The notes beneath the pieces were generated by a model, which saw only the letters and a program-made list of their open reading frames with translations, was not told the DNA's origin and did no database searches. Both the position numbers and the translations under genes were made by a program. A stretch of 64,000 nt of DNA from Puffinus mauretanicus (lineage: Eukaryota > Chordata > Aves > Procellariiformes > Procellariidae). The stretch lies in assembly GCA_023333565.1 (NCBI GenBank), contig JAJKFH010001941.1, forward strand, positions 992,001 to 1,056,000, in the 5' to 3' direction. Shown here in pieces: positions 24,191-37,620 of the stretch. Position 1 is the stretch's first letter, and every line of letters begins with the position of its first letter.

Positions 24191-26094
24191 GAACCCTCTT
24201 CCAGTTTCACATAGTCGGGTGCCCCCGCACTGACAGACTGCTAGTCAAGGCCTGAGTACCTTTCATAACTGCAGGACTTGCATCAGTCGTGTTCGTGTTT
24301 CCTTCACTGGTTATGTGAAGCTTCAGACGGAGCTTGGTCATTGGCTCCGTATCCGTTGTATCTGATCAAAACTGTTTTAGATCATCTCGAAAGACTACAA
24401 TGACTAACTTTCTCCTTCATGATCCCTGGGTGCTCTTACCACGGTTTTTACCTTTCATCCCTCCTCCCCTACCTGACACATCCTCTCCATCTTTTATCTA
24501 AAAGGATTCAGCACAGAGTGACAATCACTGGTTCAAAACATTCCATCCCGGGGAAGGAGCAGGGAAGGTTGCAGTCTCTATGCACAGTGTCTGCTCCCCA
24601 AAGCAAAATCAATAATATGGAGGGGAAGAAAGGAGAGATATCCCATTACTTAAAGAGGGATTTCTAGTCTGCTGGGATCAGTCCCTGTTGACTCGATATA
24701 AAATGTAGATACTGAAAGACACTGCTGTAAAACTCCAGGAGCTCTCAAGATATAGAGAGAGTGCCACAAAAAGCAAGAACAAAAATCAAGGGATTGTGCA
24801 CAACTTGCTTGCTAAATCTACAGCAAACTGGGAACACTGCCAGACCAAACTGCTCCAATGAAGAGAGGCATTTGCCACAACAAACATTCCACTCCACATC
24901 CTGGATCACACAGTTTTAAAAAGACATATTTGAGCAGCAAATAACATGCAATGACAATATCAAATTTAACGTCAGAGAGGAATCTTTTAGTACCTGCCAG
25001 TCCTTTGAGTGTCAAATACAGGGGAAAAAATCAGAGAAGCTAAGGCTCCGCTTTTTGCTTTCCACTGTTTATGATGAAATGACTTATTCAGAGGACAGAT
25101 ACTGTGAATATGTGAGCTGTGCTATGACCAGCTGGCCTATTTTGGATTTCAGCCGCAATACACAGATGGAAAGTATGTTTCTAGATTGCATGATTTCTTT
25201 TTAAAATCTGCTTTTTTTTTTTTTTTTTAAGCAGCAATTACTGAGGTTAAGGAGAAAGTGTTACAGTCCTTTGAAGCTTAAAGGGAGTCCAAAGATCATT
25301 CAAACACCATTTTTGAATGTTTTTCTAGAGACCTGCACATCTTTTGTAATCCTACTGCTGAAATCTCAACATAGGTGACAGAAATTATATGTTGTTTCAC
25401 AGCTTGCCCTATGGAAAAGGCATGAAAAAAGTCAGAAGATTTCACAGAGAAATGTGAAAGCTACCATGTATATTTGCTGTCTCTGTCAACATGAGCTACA
25501 TTTAGTTTGGGCAGGAGTCTTTCATTATCCACACCTCAAGGAATATGAGGAACTGGAGAAAATAGAAAGTAGGACCGTTCTAGGTGCCTCCCAGCGTTGC
25601 TAGAGTCAAGTTGTCAAAAAGAATCTCTCTCCCTGTGCAAGATCAATTTGCATACAAACCGCACAGGCTGAATGAGTCTTCTCTTCTTACTTGGAATGCT
25701 GCGTGGCAGCATTTCTGGATTAATTTCCATTAATCATTCCTGGATCCCAGCACTTCTCTTCCTTTTAAACCCACACATAAAACCTCACAAACTCAGTCAG
25801 GCTGATGTCTTGTTTCAGATTACAATTGCTACACCAGCGCTCTATTTGGGACCAATATATTTTACTTCGGTGTTTGTAGGGACATATTATCACGTAAGTT
25901 TAGTCCTTCCAAAACATAGTGCTCCCACACAACTAAACCAGGATGCTGTATGAGATAATGGGAAAAGAAATGGTTCCAGGTGTGGCCATACACCCAGCTG
26001 ATTTCTACTCTTCCTCCTTCAAGAGACAGAAAACCAGGAAGTTTCCTAAAACCAGGAAGCACAGAGTTGTAGTCATGTCTTTCCTACCAGCCCT
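24191..26094. other. non-coding, no gene recognised
   Basis: Ordinary AT-rich DNA with a T17 tract at about 25212-25228. No LINE tail or exon recognised. Confidence 0.5.
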
Positions 26095-26215
26095 CCACAA
26101 ATCCCACAGGTGACAATTGTCCCACAATCCGCATGTGGAGGAAACTGAAGCTCAAGGTTTGGTGTTTTCCCTACTTAGGGAAGTAGAAGAGCCAGATCAG
26201 GCCTCAGCAAATGAA
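26095..26215 (-). repeat. possible MIR-like SINE relic
   Basis: GAGGAAACTGAAGCTCAAGG (26138 on), followed at fitting distance by GAAGTAGAAGAGCCAGATCA, resembles the reverse complement of the MIR core and its 'agtggcagagcc' segment. The match is by eye and short, with no promoter boxes visible. Confidence 0.35.
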
Positions 26216-28619
26216 GAGTAGACCTGGTTATAGAACAGATAGGCGTTTACTTCTGGAACTGACCGCACTTATACTGGATCCAGGCTTTGTTACTCTGGTC
26301 AGGAAAGGTTTGTTAAAGAAAGATTTTATTCCAAAACCTGAAGGTGTACTAAGTGCAGTCACTTGCTGGTGAAACAAGCACATAAATAACATTATTTTAT
26401 TTTACAGGGATAAAAAGCCCAACAACTCCCTGCCTTCCCCTGTTCTCCCCCTCCCCACACACAAAGCACTCTAAAGCCACAGGATTTTTATTCACCCATA
26501 AACAAATCAGAGGTTTAGCTCTCTTCTTGTACTGACAGGAAATGGTCTTCTGTGACCTGGAAAACTCAGCCAGTTTTTGAACAGATACATCCACATTTCT
26601 CGGTTGATTTTTTCATTTGTTCTTTAAGAGAAGCCTACAAACGTATTTTGGTCGAAGACCTTGCCCTCCCATAAACAAAAAACCCACATTGTATTAAAGT
26701 ATATTTTTGGGATCTGCAAAATCATCTCTAGATAGCTTCATAATGAGCCATTTTCTCTTTCTTTACAGATTGTCTGTAAGACAGAGAAGAAACCTTGTGT
26801 AGACAGACCTGTGCTGTGATGTTTTGCCATGCACCATGATCATGTATTTTCAGTGATCTGGTATTGAGCAAGGGTAGCAACTGACCTAGAGAAAACAAAA
26901 AATGAGTTCCATATGGTAGAAAACATCTTGTTTATATGTTCCGTAAAAATGTGTTGCAATGGTAGCTGCCCCTTTGGACAGACAGGCTGTCTAAAAAGGG
27001 GAAGACAGCGTATAACCATAGCCACAAAAAATAAATATATTTAATCAAGTCATGTACCAAGGAGTACCTTTGCTGTTCAATCAGATTCAACTCTTTTTAA
27101 ATAATATGACAGAATTTTTGCCTCATGTTGATGCAAATAGGCAGTGTTCCAGATATCTCCACTGAGAATATCATTTTAAAACTAGGCAAACAAACAAAAA
27201 GAAAAGCCTCTTGAATAGTTTTAATTTTCTAGCATTTGCCAAGGCTGCTTACTGCTAGGCTACTCTCCCTGCAGCACTATTTTCTTGGACAGACAGCCCA
27301 AGACCCCTGGTTTCTTCAAGCCTTCTGCCTTGTAAGCATTATGCCCATAGAATGGGCAACAATATGCAATTATTTGAAACGTCAGAACTAAACAAAACCA
27401 TTCACATTTTGAATATCAGGTGTCAACTTCTCATAGCAAACCATTTGCAACTAACCCTTATAACAGAAATGTCAGAGAAATATTATCTTTTAAAACTTAC
27501 AATGACGGGAGTTTTCTTTAATACATTCAGTTTGGTATGGGGGCTTCACATCATTTCAGAAGGGTTAAGAGAGCCATACTATGAAGAGGAACAGTCTCTC
27601 AAAAGAGTAACTCCTCCATCAGATTCTTTTCCCCACACCATCTTATAGACATATCTGCTGATTTTTCTGCTTAAATTTATTTTTAAACTTCTCAGCAGAA
27701 CATTTAGAAGTATTAGAGGTCTAATACTCTAATACTTTTACTAAAGTTACTCCAGTAACTCGAATACTTTGAGGAGTATTGGAGGTCAAGATAGACTGAG
27801 ATGGGTTATATTTTCCTTGTGTGTCTTCAGCAATATTGCTTTTAAAATCTGAGTCAACAATAAGCAAGATAGCCCATTAATGGGCAGGGACCTATTTTCA
27901 GTCCTCTTTAATCAGGTACATACAGGAGCACTTCAATGTGTAAGAAAAATCAACACAAACTAGATTCTCCTAGTTTACAACGCCTGTATCAGTAGGTATT
28001 CATGGTATTTCCCTTCATAGGACTCAAGTACTGAAAGAAGGATTTGAGTCAGCACATAACATTCAACCCAAGTCTACATTCTCCTATTGTCTTATAGATG
28101 AGGTTAAATAAGAAACAGAGGGAATTAGAAAGAAAAATAGGGACCAAGACCTTAAGTCAAGAGCGCAAGGCATACATTTCATGCTGATGAGAGAGTGACT
28201 TGTGTTTGCTCTCATCTCTGCATAAGCTGCTCGGGAGCTGTGGCAACTCACTAGGAAAGCCTTCAATATCAACTTCACCAATTCTCCCTCCATTGAAAAT
28301 ATGTCTAGTAGTCCTGCCGTCACCATGTTGTAAATTAACCCTGAACTGATATGAAGAGAGTTGCACAAATACTAATGTTTTCAGGTTTTTTCCTGTAAAA
28401 TAAATTTTAAAATATTTTAAAATATTTGCTTTTCTGGTAGTTCTTTTATTACTGATCATTCAACATGACATAAACCTGACAGCCAGCATTCACACAATGT
28501 TTGAGTCTTAGCGCCCAGTAGACTGAAGGGAACCCCACTTTGTTCTGCATACAATACAGAAAACAAGATACATGCCAGATCACGCTCCTGAAGTTTCCCT
28601 TTTTGATCCTCACAGCCAC
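26216..28619. other. non-coding; small palindrome at 27709-27728
   Basis: No gene recognised. At 27709-27728 AGTATTAGA and TCTAATACT flank a central GG, within a cluster of AATACT words extending to about 27780. Frames are at most about 100 codons and unremarkable. Confidence 0.5.
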
Positions 28620-28800
28620 GTCTCTCCAGTCTCAGGCAGAGGCGTTCCCACAGGGCAATCCCGCCGCCTAAGCTCCTCTTCCTTGCAGCGGTATTTTGCC
28701 TTTGGAGCTGGCTGTCGTGCGGCGCCGTTGGGAGCGCGGCTGCGTTCAGCCTGTCGGAAGGTGGCACCATGGAGATACAATTGACAGCAATGTCCTCAGG
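28620..28800. other. small GC/CpG-rich patch
   Basis: About 14 CpGs in 170 bp, for example in GTCGTGCGGCGCCGTTGGGA (about 28712), within AT-rich flanks. Short frames cross it on both strands. It is too short for a standard CpG island, and its role is unknown. Confidence 0.4.
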
Positions 28801-29489
28801 CGGCTGTGCTCCTCTTGCTCATGATTGGCGCCAAAGCAAAACCTGAGTTATATGTTATTTTTCCAGTAGGATCATAAAACACTAATCCTGGCTGCTGGTT
28901 GGATAAATTATAAGAATAAATGTGTCTCTCATAACAAAAAAAAAGGAAGGAAAAAATGTTGTCACTACCTTCCAGTACTGCGTGGCCAAGAAGAGTGACA
29001 TTATACTTCATTTTGTTGAGAACAGAAGTTGTAGGAGATTCATACTCTAGCTAGGAAAAAAAGCATACAGAATATAGAAAACAGGTCGGGTTAGTAAGAA
29101 CAACCATAAAAAAATAGTTTAAGTACATACAGATAAAATTAGAAATGCCTATGTGAGATACCTAATGAGGGATATGAGTAATGTCTAGTTATACTTTTTG
29201 TAACTATATCAGTACTAAGGAAATCATCAGAAAAGTTTTGGTCTGGTTGCGGAAGAACAATTAATGGTATGGACAAATGAGACTGAGAACATCAGCATGT
29301 TTAATTTCTTCTTTTTGTTTTTCTTCACTCTTCACAACTGCAAGCCAATGACTAACAGATCAGCGACAAAGACTAAAACCAGTTACTAGAGCAGGTTACA
29401 GAATATATTTGGTTGTTTTCAGATCAGCTATGCCAAAAAAGATTCACCGTGGAATACTTTGGGTCAGACATTTGCCACAAGGAGATTTG
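28801..29489. other. non-coding, no gene recognised
   Basis: AT-rich; nothing recognised before the L3-type relic begins. Confidence 0.5.
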
Positions 29490-30110
29490 CTATTATTTTT
29501 GAGAACTCATAGAAGAGAGGGAGATGCCAGAAGATTTGAAAAAGACAAACTCCTGGTTTAATTCGAGAAGGGAGAAGAAGATTGGGGGGGAAATCAGAGA
29601 CTTATCTTTACTTCTATTTTCAGAACAAAAATCTCATAAAAAAAGAAAACGAAGGAAATGCAGTATCTATCTTAGTAGTTAATATTATTTTAGTAGGTAG
29701 AATGACGAGATGTGTTGAGAAGAGATCTGCAGTAACATCTCTTGGACCTCTTAGTATTCAGTATTTTTGTTAGAGACCTGGAAGATGGACTGGAGAGCCT
29801 GCAAACTTAACAAGCATACAACACAAAGCTGGGAATGACTGCAAGAAATACAGGCTTAGAATACAAATGATCTTGACGAAATGGAGGAATGCCTAGAAAA
29901 AAGACCGGGTGCAGTTCAGTCAGAACAACTGCAAATATTTATAATTGGCTAGGAAAGAGAAAATGCACAAAAATGGAGGGAGAATAACTGGCTAAGCAGC
30001 AGTTTTGCCGAAATGGATCTAGCTATTATAGGAAATCACAAGCCGAATTATGTGTCAACAATGTAATGCCGTCACGAAAATGGCAAATCATAAAAAGATA
30101 ACTATGAGGA
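29490..30110 (+). mobile_element. ancient CR1/L3-type LINE, reverse transcriptase region
   Basis: Several segments follow the order of the L3-type coding sequence. AGAACTCATAGAAGAGAGGG and CCAGAAGATTTGAAAAAGAC come from the start of the reverse transcriptase domain. TCTTGGACCTCTTAGTATTC (about 29740), translating as LGPLSIQYF, is the 'LGP-LFNIF' region before the FADD box. TGGGAATGACTGCAAG follows, then GAATAACTGGCTAAGCAGCA (about 29982) and GTGTCAACAATGTAATGCCG (about 30054). Indels and stops break it throughout, so it is non-functional. Confidence 0.75.
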
Positions 30111-32830
30111 AAAATGAAAAGAATTGAACCTTTTGAGAGACGGGGCATATTTGACAATGGTAGAACATGGATAGCAACGGGGGTCTTTCAGTTGAGAATG
30201 TGTAAACATATTTTATTCTGAAAATAAATAAAATAACAAGGGAAAATAAGAAAGAAAACAGACCAAAATAGGGTAAATGTATGATATCAATTGGTTTTTT
30301 AAGGGAATTTAACCAATTGCAATTTCACTCTTATGCTGTATATCAGAGGTTAATATCTGAGTAAAGATAGTTAAATTGGCTTTTTATTATTGAATTATAA
30401 TCACTTGAGCAATTATAAAAACAGGTGTTGCTGATTGAAATCAATTATTCCTTCACCTGATCACTATACAGCTGATAAGAACTCAAGATTGCTACACAAG
30501 TACTCTCTCATTTGTACTAAAGCCTTCTTGAAAGGCATTTATTAAGCCAAGAAGCTCTGGAAAGAAACTCCACTGAAGGACAAGGACAAAGATTAAAATC
30601 TTCTAAGAAAGTGTGTGCAGGCTGTGGTGTCTGCAGATCTTGATTTGATCATTAAGTAGCCTCGATACTTAGTTGACTGTTGAAAAGAAGTGTTTTCAAT
30701 ATGTCTACGGGAATTTTCTCAGGCTTCCAGACCTATCGTTTAATCTTAAATCTTTCAGTCTATGAAGTTTGCAAGAGTACAATGTAATAGTATGTTTAAT
30801 GGCTCAACTAAACATAAGTTAAAGTAGTAGATAGCATGTATTTGGTTTAGCCTTAGCAATAAGATGACTGGAAAAACACCAGGGGGTTCAGAGGCAGCAG
30901 AAATATTTTCCACAAGCAGCTGGAAAATAAGCTTGCCTGCAAACCCAGTGGATATAGCTGCTGCTCTAAATGGAATACCGGTACTTTGTATGAAGTAGCA
31001 GGCATTATCTGAAATACTTTAATGGGATCAATGTAATTCTATATTGGTGATAATAAGGAAAATGTCTACTCTGAGATGGTTTATCTGCCATGTAATGGAT
31101 GCTCATTCTGATTTTCCCTTCGCCAGAACCTTCCCCGAACTTTTTTCTAAACTGGGGTAAATTAAGTGGGACTTTTTTCCTTAATAAGTCGGCTACACAT
31201 TAATGCCCATTAAAATTTTAACGTGGATTCTTAATCATTCTTTCTCATTGATCATCCATCCAATACAAAGTTTCATATATTTGTGTCACCATCGTAAATG
31301 ACGTTATACCTCGTGTTTGGCATCAATGCACTTCATGCACTCAGCGGGCTGTGCATTCTGAGTAAATCTATTTTGATATACTTCTGTGAAAGCCCAGTTT
31401 CTTTATTAACATGGAAATCCAGTGCCTTTGTTTGCACAAACATGCGTGGAAGTCAGCAGTTTGATTACTTCTGTTGTGAAGCTGAGATAAATACAGCATT
31501 TTGAAGTACTTTTAGATTCTTCAGCCTCTAAAATGTAAGTCTAGTTTTCACTCTGGCAAAATCTTGCATATTTAGTGATCTCCTTCTTCCTGTTTGATCT
31601 GATTATTTTGTAGATGGAGCAGCAATTACTTCAAATGCAAGCTGTCCCAGCTTTATCAAGTACAGAATTTATAATGCGGTATCTGCAAGTTTTTACAGGA
31701 AGTCAAATGCAGAGTTACAACATTGGTGCTTTAACTTCACTGCTACATTCTGCCTTTGCTCACTTTTGTTTGAGTAGTATGACCTAAACGTTAGCTTCAA
31801 CTAAAGCTGTCATGGAGACAGCGCTAAGTTAGAACTTAACGAGCGGTCTTAACACAGTCTGTCCGTCCAGCTGCTTTGCCTTTTGAGTAAGGCAACATTG
31901 ACAGAAAACTTTCTCAACAGGCTACTGTAAATTCCTCTCTCAGTTGATGACCTATGTTGCACAAAGGAGATTAATGCTTTTGGTACAAGCCAAAATAGCC
32001 ACTGCCAGAAGTAAAACAATAAAATAGCTTTTGTAGGAAAAAATATTTCCTATGTTGGGAAGAATTGCTTTTGAGGCCATAGTTCATGAAGAGGCCTTCC
32101 TAGTGGGTTTCTGAACTTCATCTAACCCCATCTATGCAAATAGGCTCCCAGGAAAATGTAGACAGCTGGACACAGGTTACAGCAGCCTCCTAGAGAATCT
32201 TTTTCAAGTCCTCAAATCAGCAGTGGAATCATTAGTGGTAAGCATTACTAGATTTATAAAGAATCAACCTCCTAAAAGCAAAATTGGCTGATTGTGTGGA
32301 GAGAAACAGAAAAACTTTAGGGAGCAGGAATGCAGTAAAAATTGACTGATATCAGCAAAACAATTGATTCTTAATCATTCTTTCATGAGAGTTTTATATC
32401 AAAAACTGCAACTGCAACACTGTCACGCAGAATGAAAACTGAAAGTGCATTTATAGGCTTTGAATTCAATTAGTGATACTATGTTTTAGATAGGTCTTTT
32501 TTTAAGCATCAGTAACTTGGAAAAAATATAGACAAATCATTCATAGCATGTACAGTTTAGAATGGTCTCCGTAAGTGGTTAAGTACCATAATTAAAAAGT
32601 GCAGCCAATACCTTAGATATCTCAGAAAAGTTAAGACTTTTTCAAAAGCACTGACTTCTACAGATCATTTCTGGAAATAACTGTTGGTATGTATACTGTG
32701 TGTGCACTATTCTTGGCAGTAAAGATTTGAGCTACTCTGAATGCATGGATGAAATGGTGTATGTTTCTCTGTGATACCTGATTTAACATACATCGCCAAA
32801 TACTGTTTTCAGAGTAAAATTACTTTATTG
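30111..32830. other. non-coding, AT-rich
   Basis: No gene recognised. Part of 30111-30300 may be a continuation of the decayed L3-type element. An 18-bp word, GATTCTTAATCATTCTTT, occurs at about 31224 and again at about 32365. Confidence 0.5.
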
Positions 32831-32904
32831 AATTCCTATGAAGTATTTCCATAAATATTCTTTAACATTTGTGTAACATTTATGAATACTTCATCCAGTG
32901 AATT
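32831..32904. repeat. imperfect ~25-bp inverted repeat (long hairpin)
   Basis: AATTCCTATGAAGTATTTCC plus ATAAAT on the left pairs with ATTTATGAATACTTCATCCA plus GTGAATT on the right. The pairing needs two small bulges and leaves a loop of about 21 nt. The size resembles a small precursor hairpin or a short palindromic element, but the bulges and AT-richness make chance plausible. Confidence 0.45.
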
Positions 32905-35411
32905 GCCTAGTGAAAACAAAACAACACGAACACAAATCTGAGTTACATTTTCATTGAAATATTTTGATTATTCAACAATATTTCAATCGTATGTCTGAAG
33001 GCAGAAAAAACATGACTGTTTTATTTGTGTGATACTAGGAAAACCTGTCTTAACATTTTAGAAAGGAAGAACATGGCATTTCTAATACTAATTTGGTTAA
33101 AAATGTGAAAAGCTGTGTAACAAAAGATGTCTTGAGCCTGCAGAGAAATGCAGTCGTTTCCACGCCTCAGTCTCTGAACCACCAGCTGTCTATGAGGCTT
33201 TGCAAGTGGCCTGCTTAAACCAGCTTTGCCGGCTGGCGTTTATTGCTACAGCTTGCCAACAGTCATCTTTGATTTAATAAGTCACAGTTTCAGGCAGATT
33301 CTATGGCCACCAAGCATTACCTGAGAATGTGCTAGTGTGTGGGGTCCCAGCAGATGGCATCTATCACCATGGTTCCACCTTGCTATGGGACGCAAAGCAT
33401 CTGACAACTTCCACTGCGTGACTGACTCTTTGTCAGGTCCTGCTGCTTTACGGTAGTTCACAAAGAAAAATTGCTTGGGCATCAATGGCTAGAAAATTCA
33501 ACAGGACTTTTCCAGCTGAAGCTGATATTTCATTTTGTGATTGTTATATAAAAATATTCAGTGGTGAAGTATTAAACTAAAAAAAATATTGAAAAGTCTG
33601 AGTAAAATCCTTGGACAAAAAAAATGTTGATCATTCAGGCTGTGTAACACACCAGAGGTGAATTCTAATTTCGCACTGACCGCTGTTCAGTCTCACATCT
33701 TGGGGGAAAAAAGAGCAAACTATCACCATATCAGAGACCTAGATGCCCAATTCCAAAAGTGCGCAAGAGCACCAGGAACACTAGATCAGATCAGTGTTGA
33801 AAATGGACATTAACATTTTACCAGGTGGCTTGTCTTTAAAAAAGATTTGTTCTTCCCAATTCTTAGAGTTTTGAGGAAATTAAAGAGGAAGAGGTCAAGG
33901 TGCCTCCTTCAGGCTTGGGCCTTTTTAACAGGTGGAAGTACAACCCTAACTGTACCTGAATCATTGTACTAGCTAAAGCATCATTGCCACACAGACATCA
34001 TCAGCTCTCTGTGTTTTTATGAGCTGGTTAATGGAGGAAAGGCAACTACTTTTTTGAACTACTTATTTCCTCACATACCCCCAAATGTCACAACATAACA
34101 TAAAGAGTTCTCATTTGGCATGATATTTGGCACTTATCCCTTACAAAATGTGCATGTTGTGGTCACGGATTGTCTGAAGTTCTTTTTATGTTTATTGTCT
34201 TTAGTGCCAACTATCCAAAGCTACAGCCTGAGTGAGGGCAATCTGTATGGGTGAAATGCAAAAACCAGCAGAACCATATTTGAATTCCAGGGCTGGGCCA
34301 TGATCACAGAGCTAGCAGACTTCTCTGTGACACTGTGTCAATTTCTATGAAATTCTACAAAACCCCCTTAATTTTAAATTCCTGGTAGAGTGCTCCTACT
34401 CATTACATCCTATCCATCCTATCTGGGGCTGTCCATCCTGTCTGGGGCCCCCCAAAGCTTCTCAACAATATTTAGCTGATTTTTCTTTCTAGGTACAGGG
34501 AAAGCTTACCTTGCTCTGAAAAAAGAAAGTCTACATGAGTAGGCTAAAGGTGTCTTCTTAAAGAGTAACTCAAACTAAAACTTAGGTGTCGGTCCACAGT
34601 GAGTTTGGTTGCTACTGGAGTAACAAAGGTCTGATCACCATTCGAAACTCTAGAAAAACTTATCATTAAATACCCACAAAAGCCAGATCACATTTCTTGC
34701 TCTTTCACCATAGGAGGAAGTGTTCCAAGTACTGATAAGGTACTGATAAGTATGATATATATGTTTTAATATCTAATTTTTCAAGAAAGAGACTGTCAAA
34801 TTATTCTGATAGCAGTGGAGGCTTTGTGTTAAGCTGTTTTATATTTTCTATTATTTTCAGCAGTGACCTAAAATGATAGCCCAACTCTATCAATTCCATG
34901 ATTTTCCTTCACTGGAGAGGCACAAGGAAGAGAAAGAGAAAAAAAACCCTGTTATTCTGGGACCAAATTATATTCCTAATTACCATTCCCACAAGACAAT
35001 CAGTTTCTTGTTGCCTTTGCTGTTAATGGTCAAAAAATGGTTTTGGCTCACAAAAAAATTGCAGTGGTCTTGTCTGAATTTCTAACACAGGTCTCATCAC
35101 TCTTGCTTGAAGCACAAGAAGCTTGAAGCTTTCTTACTTTCTACCTTGAATACAGGGTTTTAGAACAAAAGCCATTCATATTAAAATTCACACTTTTCTG
35201 GTGTCCGTTTAGGGAAATTATTCAACTTTATAAACACTATTTAAACCAATCTAGAATGCAAAATTCCTCAAAACAACTGTTTTTCTAACTTATTCACGTT
35301 TAAGTACTTTAATTGATTACAGCAAAGATATATATATCATAATATAATCATTACCAAACAGCAATCATTCACAACAAATCATAGGCTTTTTTTAATATTT
35401 AGAACAACTTA
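32905..35411. other. non-coding; short direct duplication at 34408-34447
   Basis: No gene recognised. TATCCATCCTATCTGGGGCT is followed immediately by a near copy, GTCCATCCTGTCTGGGGCC. A similar 11-bp duplication (GTACTGATAAG) occurs at about 34730-34750. Confidence 0.5.
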
Positions 35412-35790
35412 TGTGTCAGGGCTCTGAGTGCACCAATAGGGCTTACTGGCCTGGGACCTTGACCCACATCCTCTGCCCATGGGCCAAGGAGCTCCACCTA
35501 AACTCAAGCCTTGGCCTTCATTCCTTGCTGGAGCAGTGTTGGAACTATGCTCAGGCACAGCTGGCTCTGGCTCCTGGATAAACCCTGGACCAGCTTTGTC
35601 TCTGGCTGTGTCTCCTAAATGGACCTGGTTCGTGGTTTTGCTTTGAGATTATCTATGGACCTGTTATCAGCACTCTGCTCACCCAGCTCAGGTGCTGTGG
35701 GCCTGCACCCTGGTCAATAAGGGTGACTGTCATCACCCTTGGCTTCCGTCTTGTCCTCCCTTGTGGTGCAGCCTTGCTCTGGTTGCTCCC
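35412..35790 (+). repeat. dispersed TGTGTCAGG repeat, copy 1 (LTR-like candidate)
   Basis: Begins TGTGTCAGGGCTCTGAGTGC and runs as GC-richer DNA for roughly 380 bp. The same family occurs in reverse orientation at about 56640-57003, where the reverse complement starts TGTGTCAGGGTCCTGAGTGC. After the first ~35 bp the two copies can be followed only in patches, such as CTCTGC, GGGC and AGCTCCA in the same order. A shared sharp start with TG suggests an LTR or SINE-like terminus. The far end is not clear. No coding capacity or partner LTR was seen. Confidence 0.55.
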
Positions 35791-36816
35791 TGACATTAAT
35801 AGTCTTCAAGAAGATGACTATTTGAAATACTCTTTCTCTAAAGGCAATCCAAATTTAAAAATATGTAATGAGATTCACTGTGGAATAAAAATACTTCTTA
35901 AAAACTTAAGGCAAGTTGAAGAAACATTCTTTGGATTAAGCCTGAGAGAAAACTTAACAGTAAAAATTGCATACTCTTCAGACACTTCAGTCCATTCTCC
36001 AAACATGTCCCTTCTCTTTCTAACATCTGGGGAATTCAAAGGAAATTTGATGAGGGCCTCAACCTCATGTTTACAGGCTTTAGACCCAAGATGCAATATC
36101 TAAAAATGGACAAATTTTAGTTACTGAATAATCTAATGGCTGATGCCCTCAGGATGTGAGATGCCCAGGTTCGTTGTTCATTACCTTCTTCATCATAAAG
36201 AGCTTTGTGAGTTTCCGAGTTTTGAGGTGCACCTGGAGTAACTTCTTGTAGTAACTTCACCAAAACCCCCAAGAGTTGACTATTTTAGAATATGAACTAT
36301 AACAACTAAAATTTTTTTGTAAGAGAATTCAAAGTCACTAGATAAGACTGGAAATAAGAAGTCCTTGCAGATGGGTCTTTCCTTCTAGGGTGGGTTTCAG
36401 ACAAGCTCCACGACATTCAGAATTACAGTAAACACTGTCCTTCCTGATCCCTAGGAATTTTTTTATTTCCATTGCCTCTGATGTCTGCATGTCTCTCTTT
36501 TTCTTCTTACCAGTTCCTGTTGTATTGGAGGCTGTCCATACTTCCATGGGTCTCTCTCCCTAGAGCAAAGCTCAGTTATTCCCAAGTCAAGAGCCATGTC
36601 GCCGCTCCAGAGGGGACCACCTGACTTGTTCATTTTCTTCTGGGAAGAGCAGGTCACCCGTCTGACACCAAACTCATAAAACAGAAATAGCCTTCCAAAG
36701 GATTCAACTCTGAAACCATTACACTAGAATATCAGCCGTAGAACACTCTTTTTAGTTCTCCCTGTCACAATGCACCTACTGTGCAGAAAAGAGCAAATCA
36801 TACCCTGAATAAGAGG
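35791..36816. other. non-coding, no gene recognised
   Basis: A 126-codon plus frame at 35723-36103 starts inside the preceding repeat and runs into unique DNA. It has no family features and is probably chance. Confidence 0.5.
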
Positions 36817-37620
36817 ACAAATCAGGTTGGAAAGGATCACCGGCAGTTTCTAGTCCAACATCCTGCTCAAAAAAAGGTCATTCATGAGGTCAGACTGGGT
36901 GGCTCAGTGCTTTATCCAGCCAGGTACCAAAAACCTCCAACATGACTGAACAACCTCTCTGGGCACCTGTTACAATGCTTGAATATCTTCATGGTGAAAA
37001 TATTTGTCCCTATATTCAGTCTGAGCATCTCTCATTTCAATTTATGCCCATTGCTTCTTGTCCTCCTGCCATGCACCACTCTGAAGAGCCTGGATCCACC
37101 TCCTCAGTAACATCCTTCTGGGTTCTGGAAGACTGCTGTTAGGTGCTCCTGAAGCCTTCTCTTCTTCTGAACAACCCTTGGTTCCCTGAGCCTCACAGGC
37201 CAAGCACCCCAGCCCCCAGACACCTTGGTGGTCCTCTGCTGAACTTGCTCCAGTTTATCCATGTCTTTCTTGTATTGGGGATGCCAAAACTGGATGCAAT
37301 ACTCTAGACATGGTCTAATGAGTGCTGAGTAAAGGGGGATAATCACTTCCCTTGGTCGATCGGCTATACTGTAACTAATGCGGCCCAGGATGCTTTCAGC
37401 CGCCTTTGCTGCCAGGGCATGCTGCAGGCTCATGTTCAGCTTGCTGACCACCAGCACCCCCAGACCGTTTTCAGCAGAGGTGCCCCCCAGCTGGTCAGTC
37501 CCTAGCCTGTTTGTATCGTGCATGGCCAATAAAAATGTCATCCGTTGCCTGTGTGGTGCAGGGCCCCATCCCACAGGCACACATTCGTACTTAGCTTGGC
37601 CCCTCAATGACAACTCCCCA
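36817..37620 (-). mobile_element. CR1 LINE, 5'-truncated copy with decayed C-terminal coding region
   Basis: Read on the minus strand, the frame at 37104-37637 contains GLGVLVVSKLNMSLQHALAA, then REVIIPLYSALIRPCLEYCI and QFWHPQYKKDMDKLEQVQQR. These align in order with the C-terminal third of the CR1 ORF2 protein encoded at 60-61 kb, downstream of the FADD catalytic box. The 3' UTR continues leftward to about 36817, ending in the GGTTGGAAAGGATC region, where the usual octamer tail is missing or degraded. The endonuclease and the reverse transcriptase core are absent. It is older and from a different subfamily than the 59-61 kb copies. Confidence 0.9.

Noticed and set aside
31224..32383. An 18-bp word shared about 1.1 kb apart
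   Set aside because: Similarity does not extend into the flanks, and AT-rich words of this kind recur by chance.
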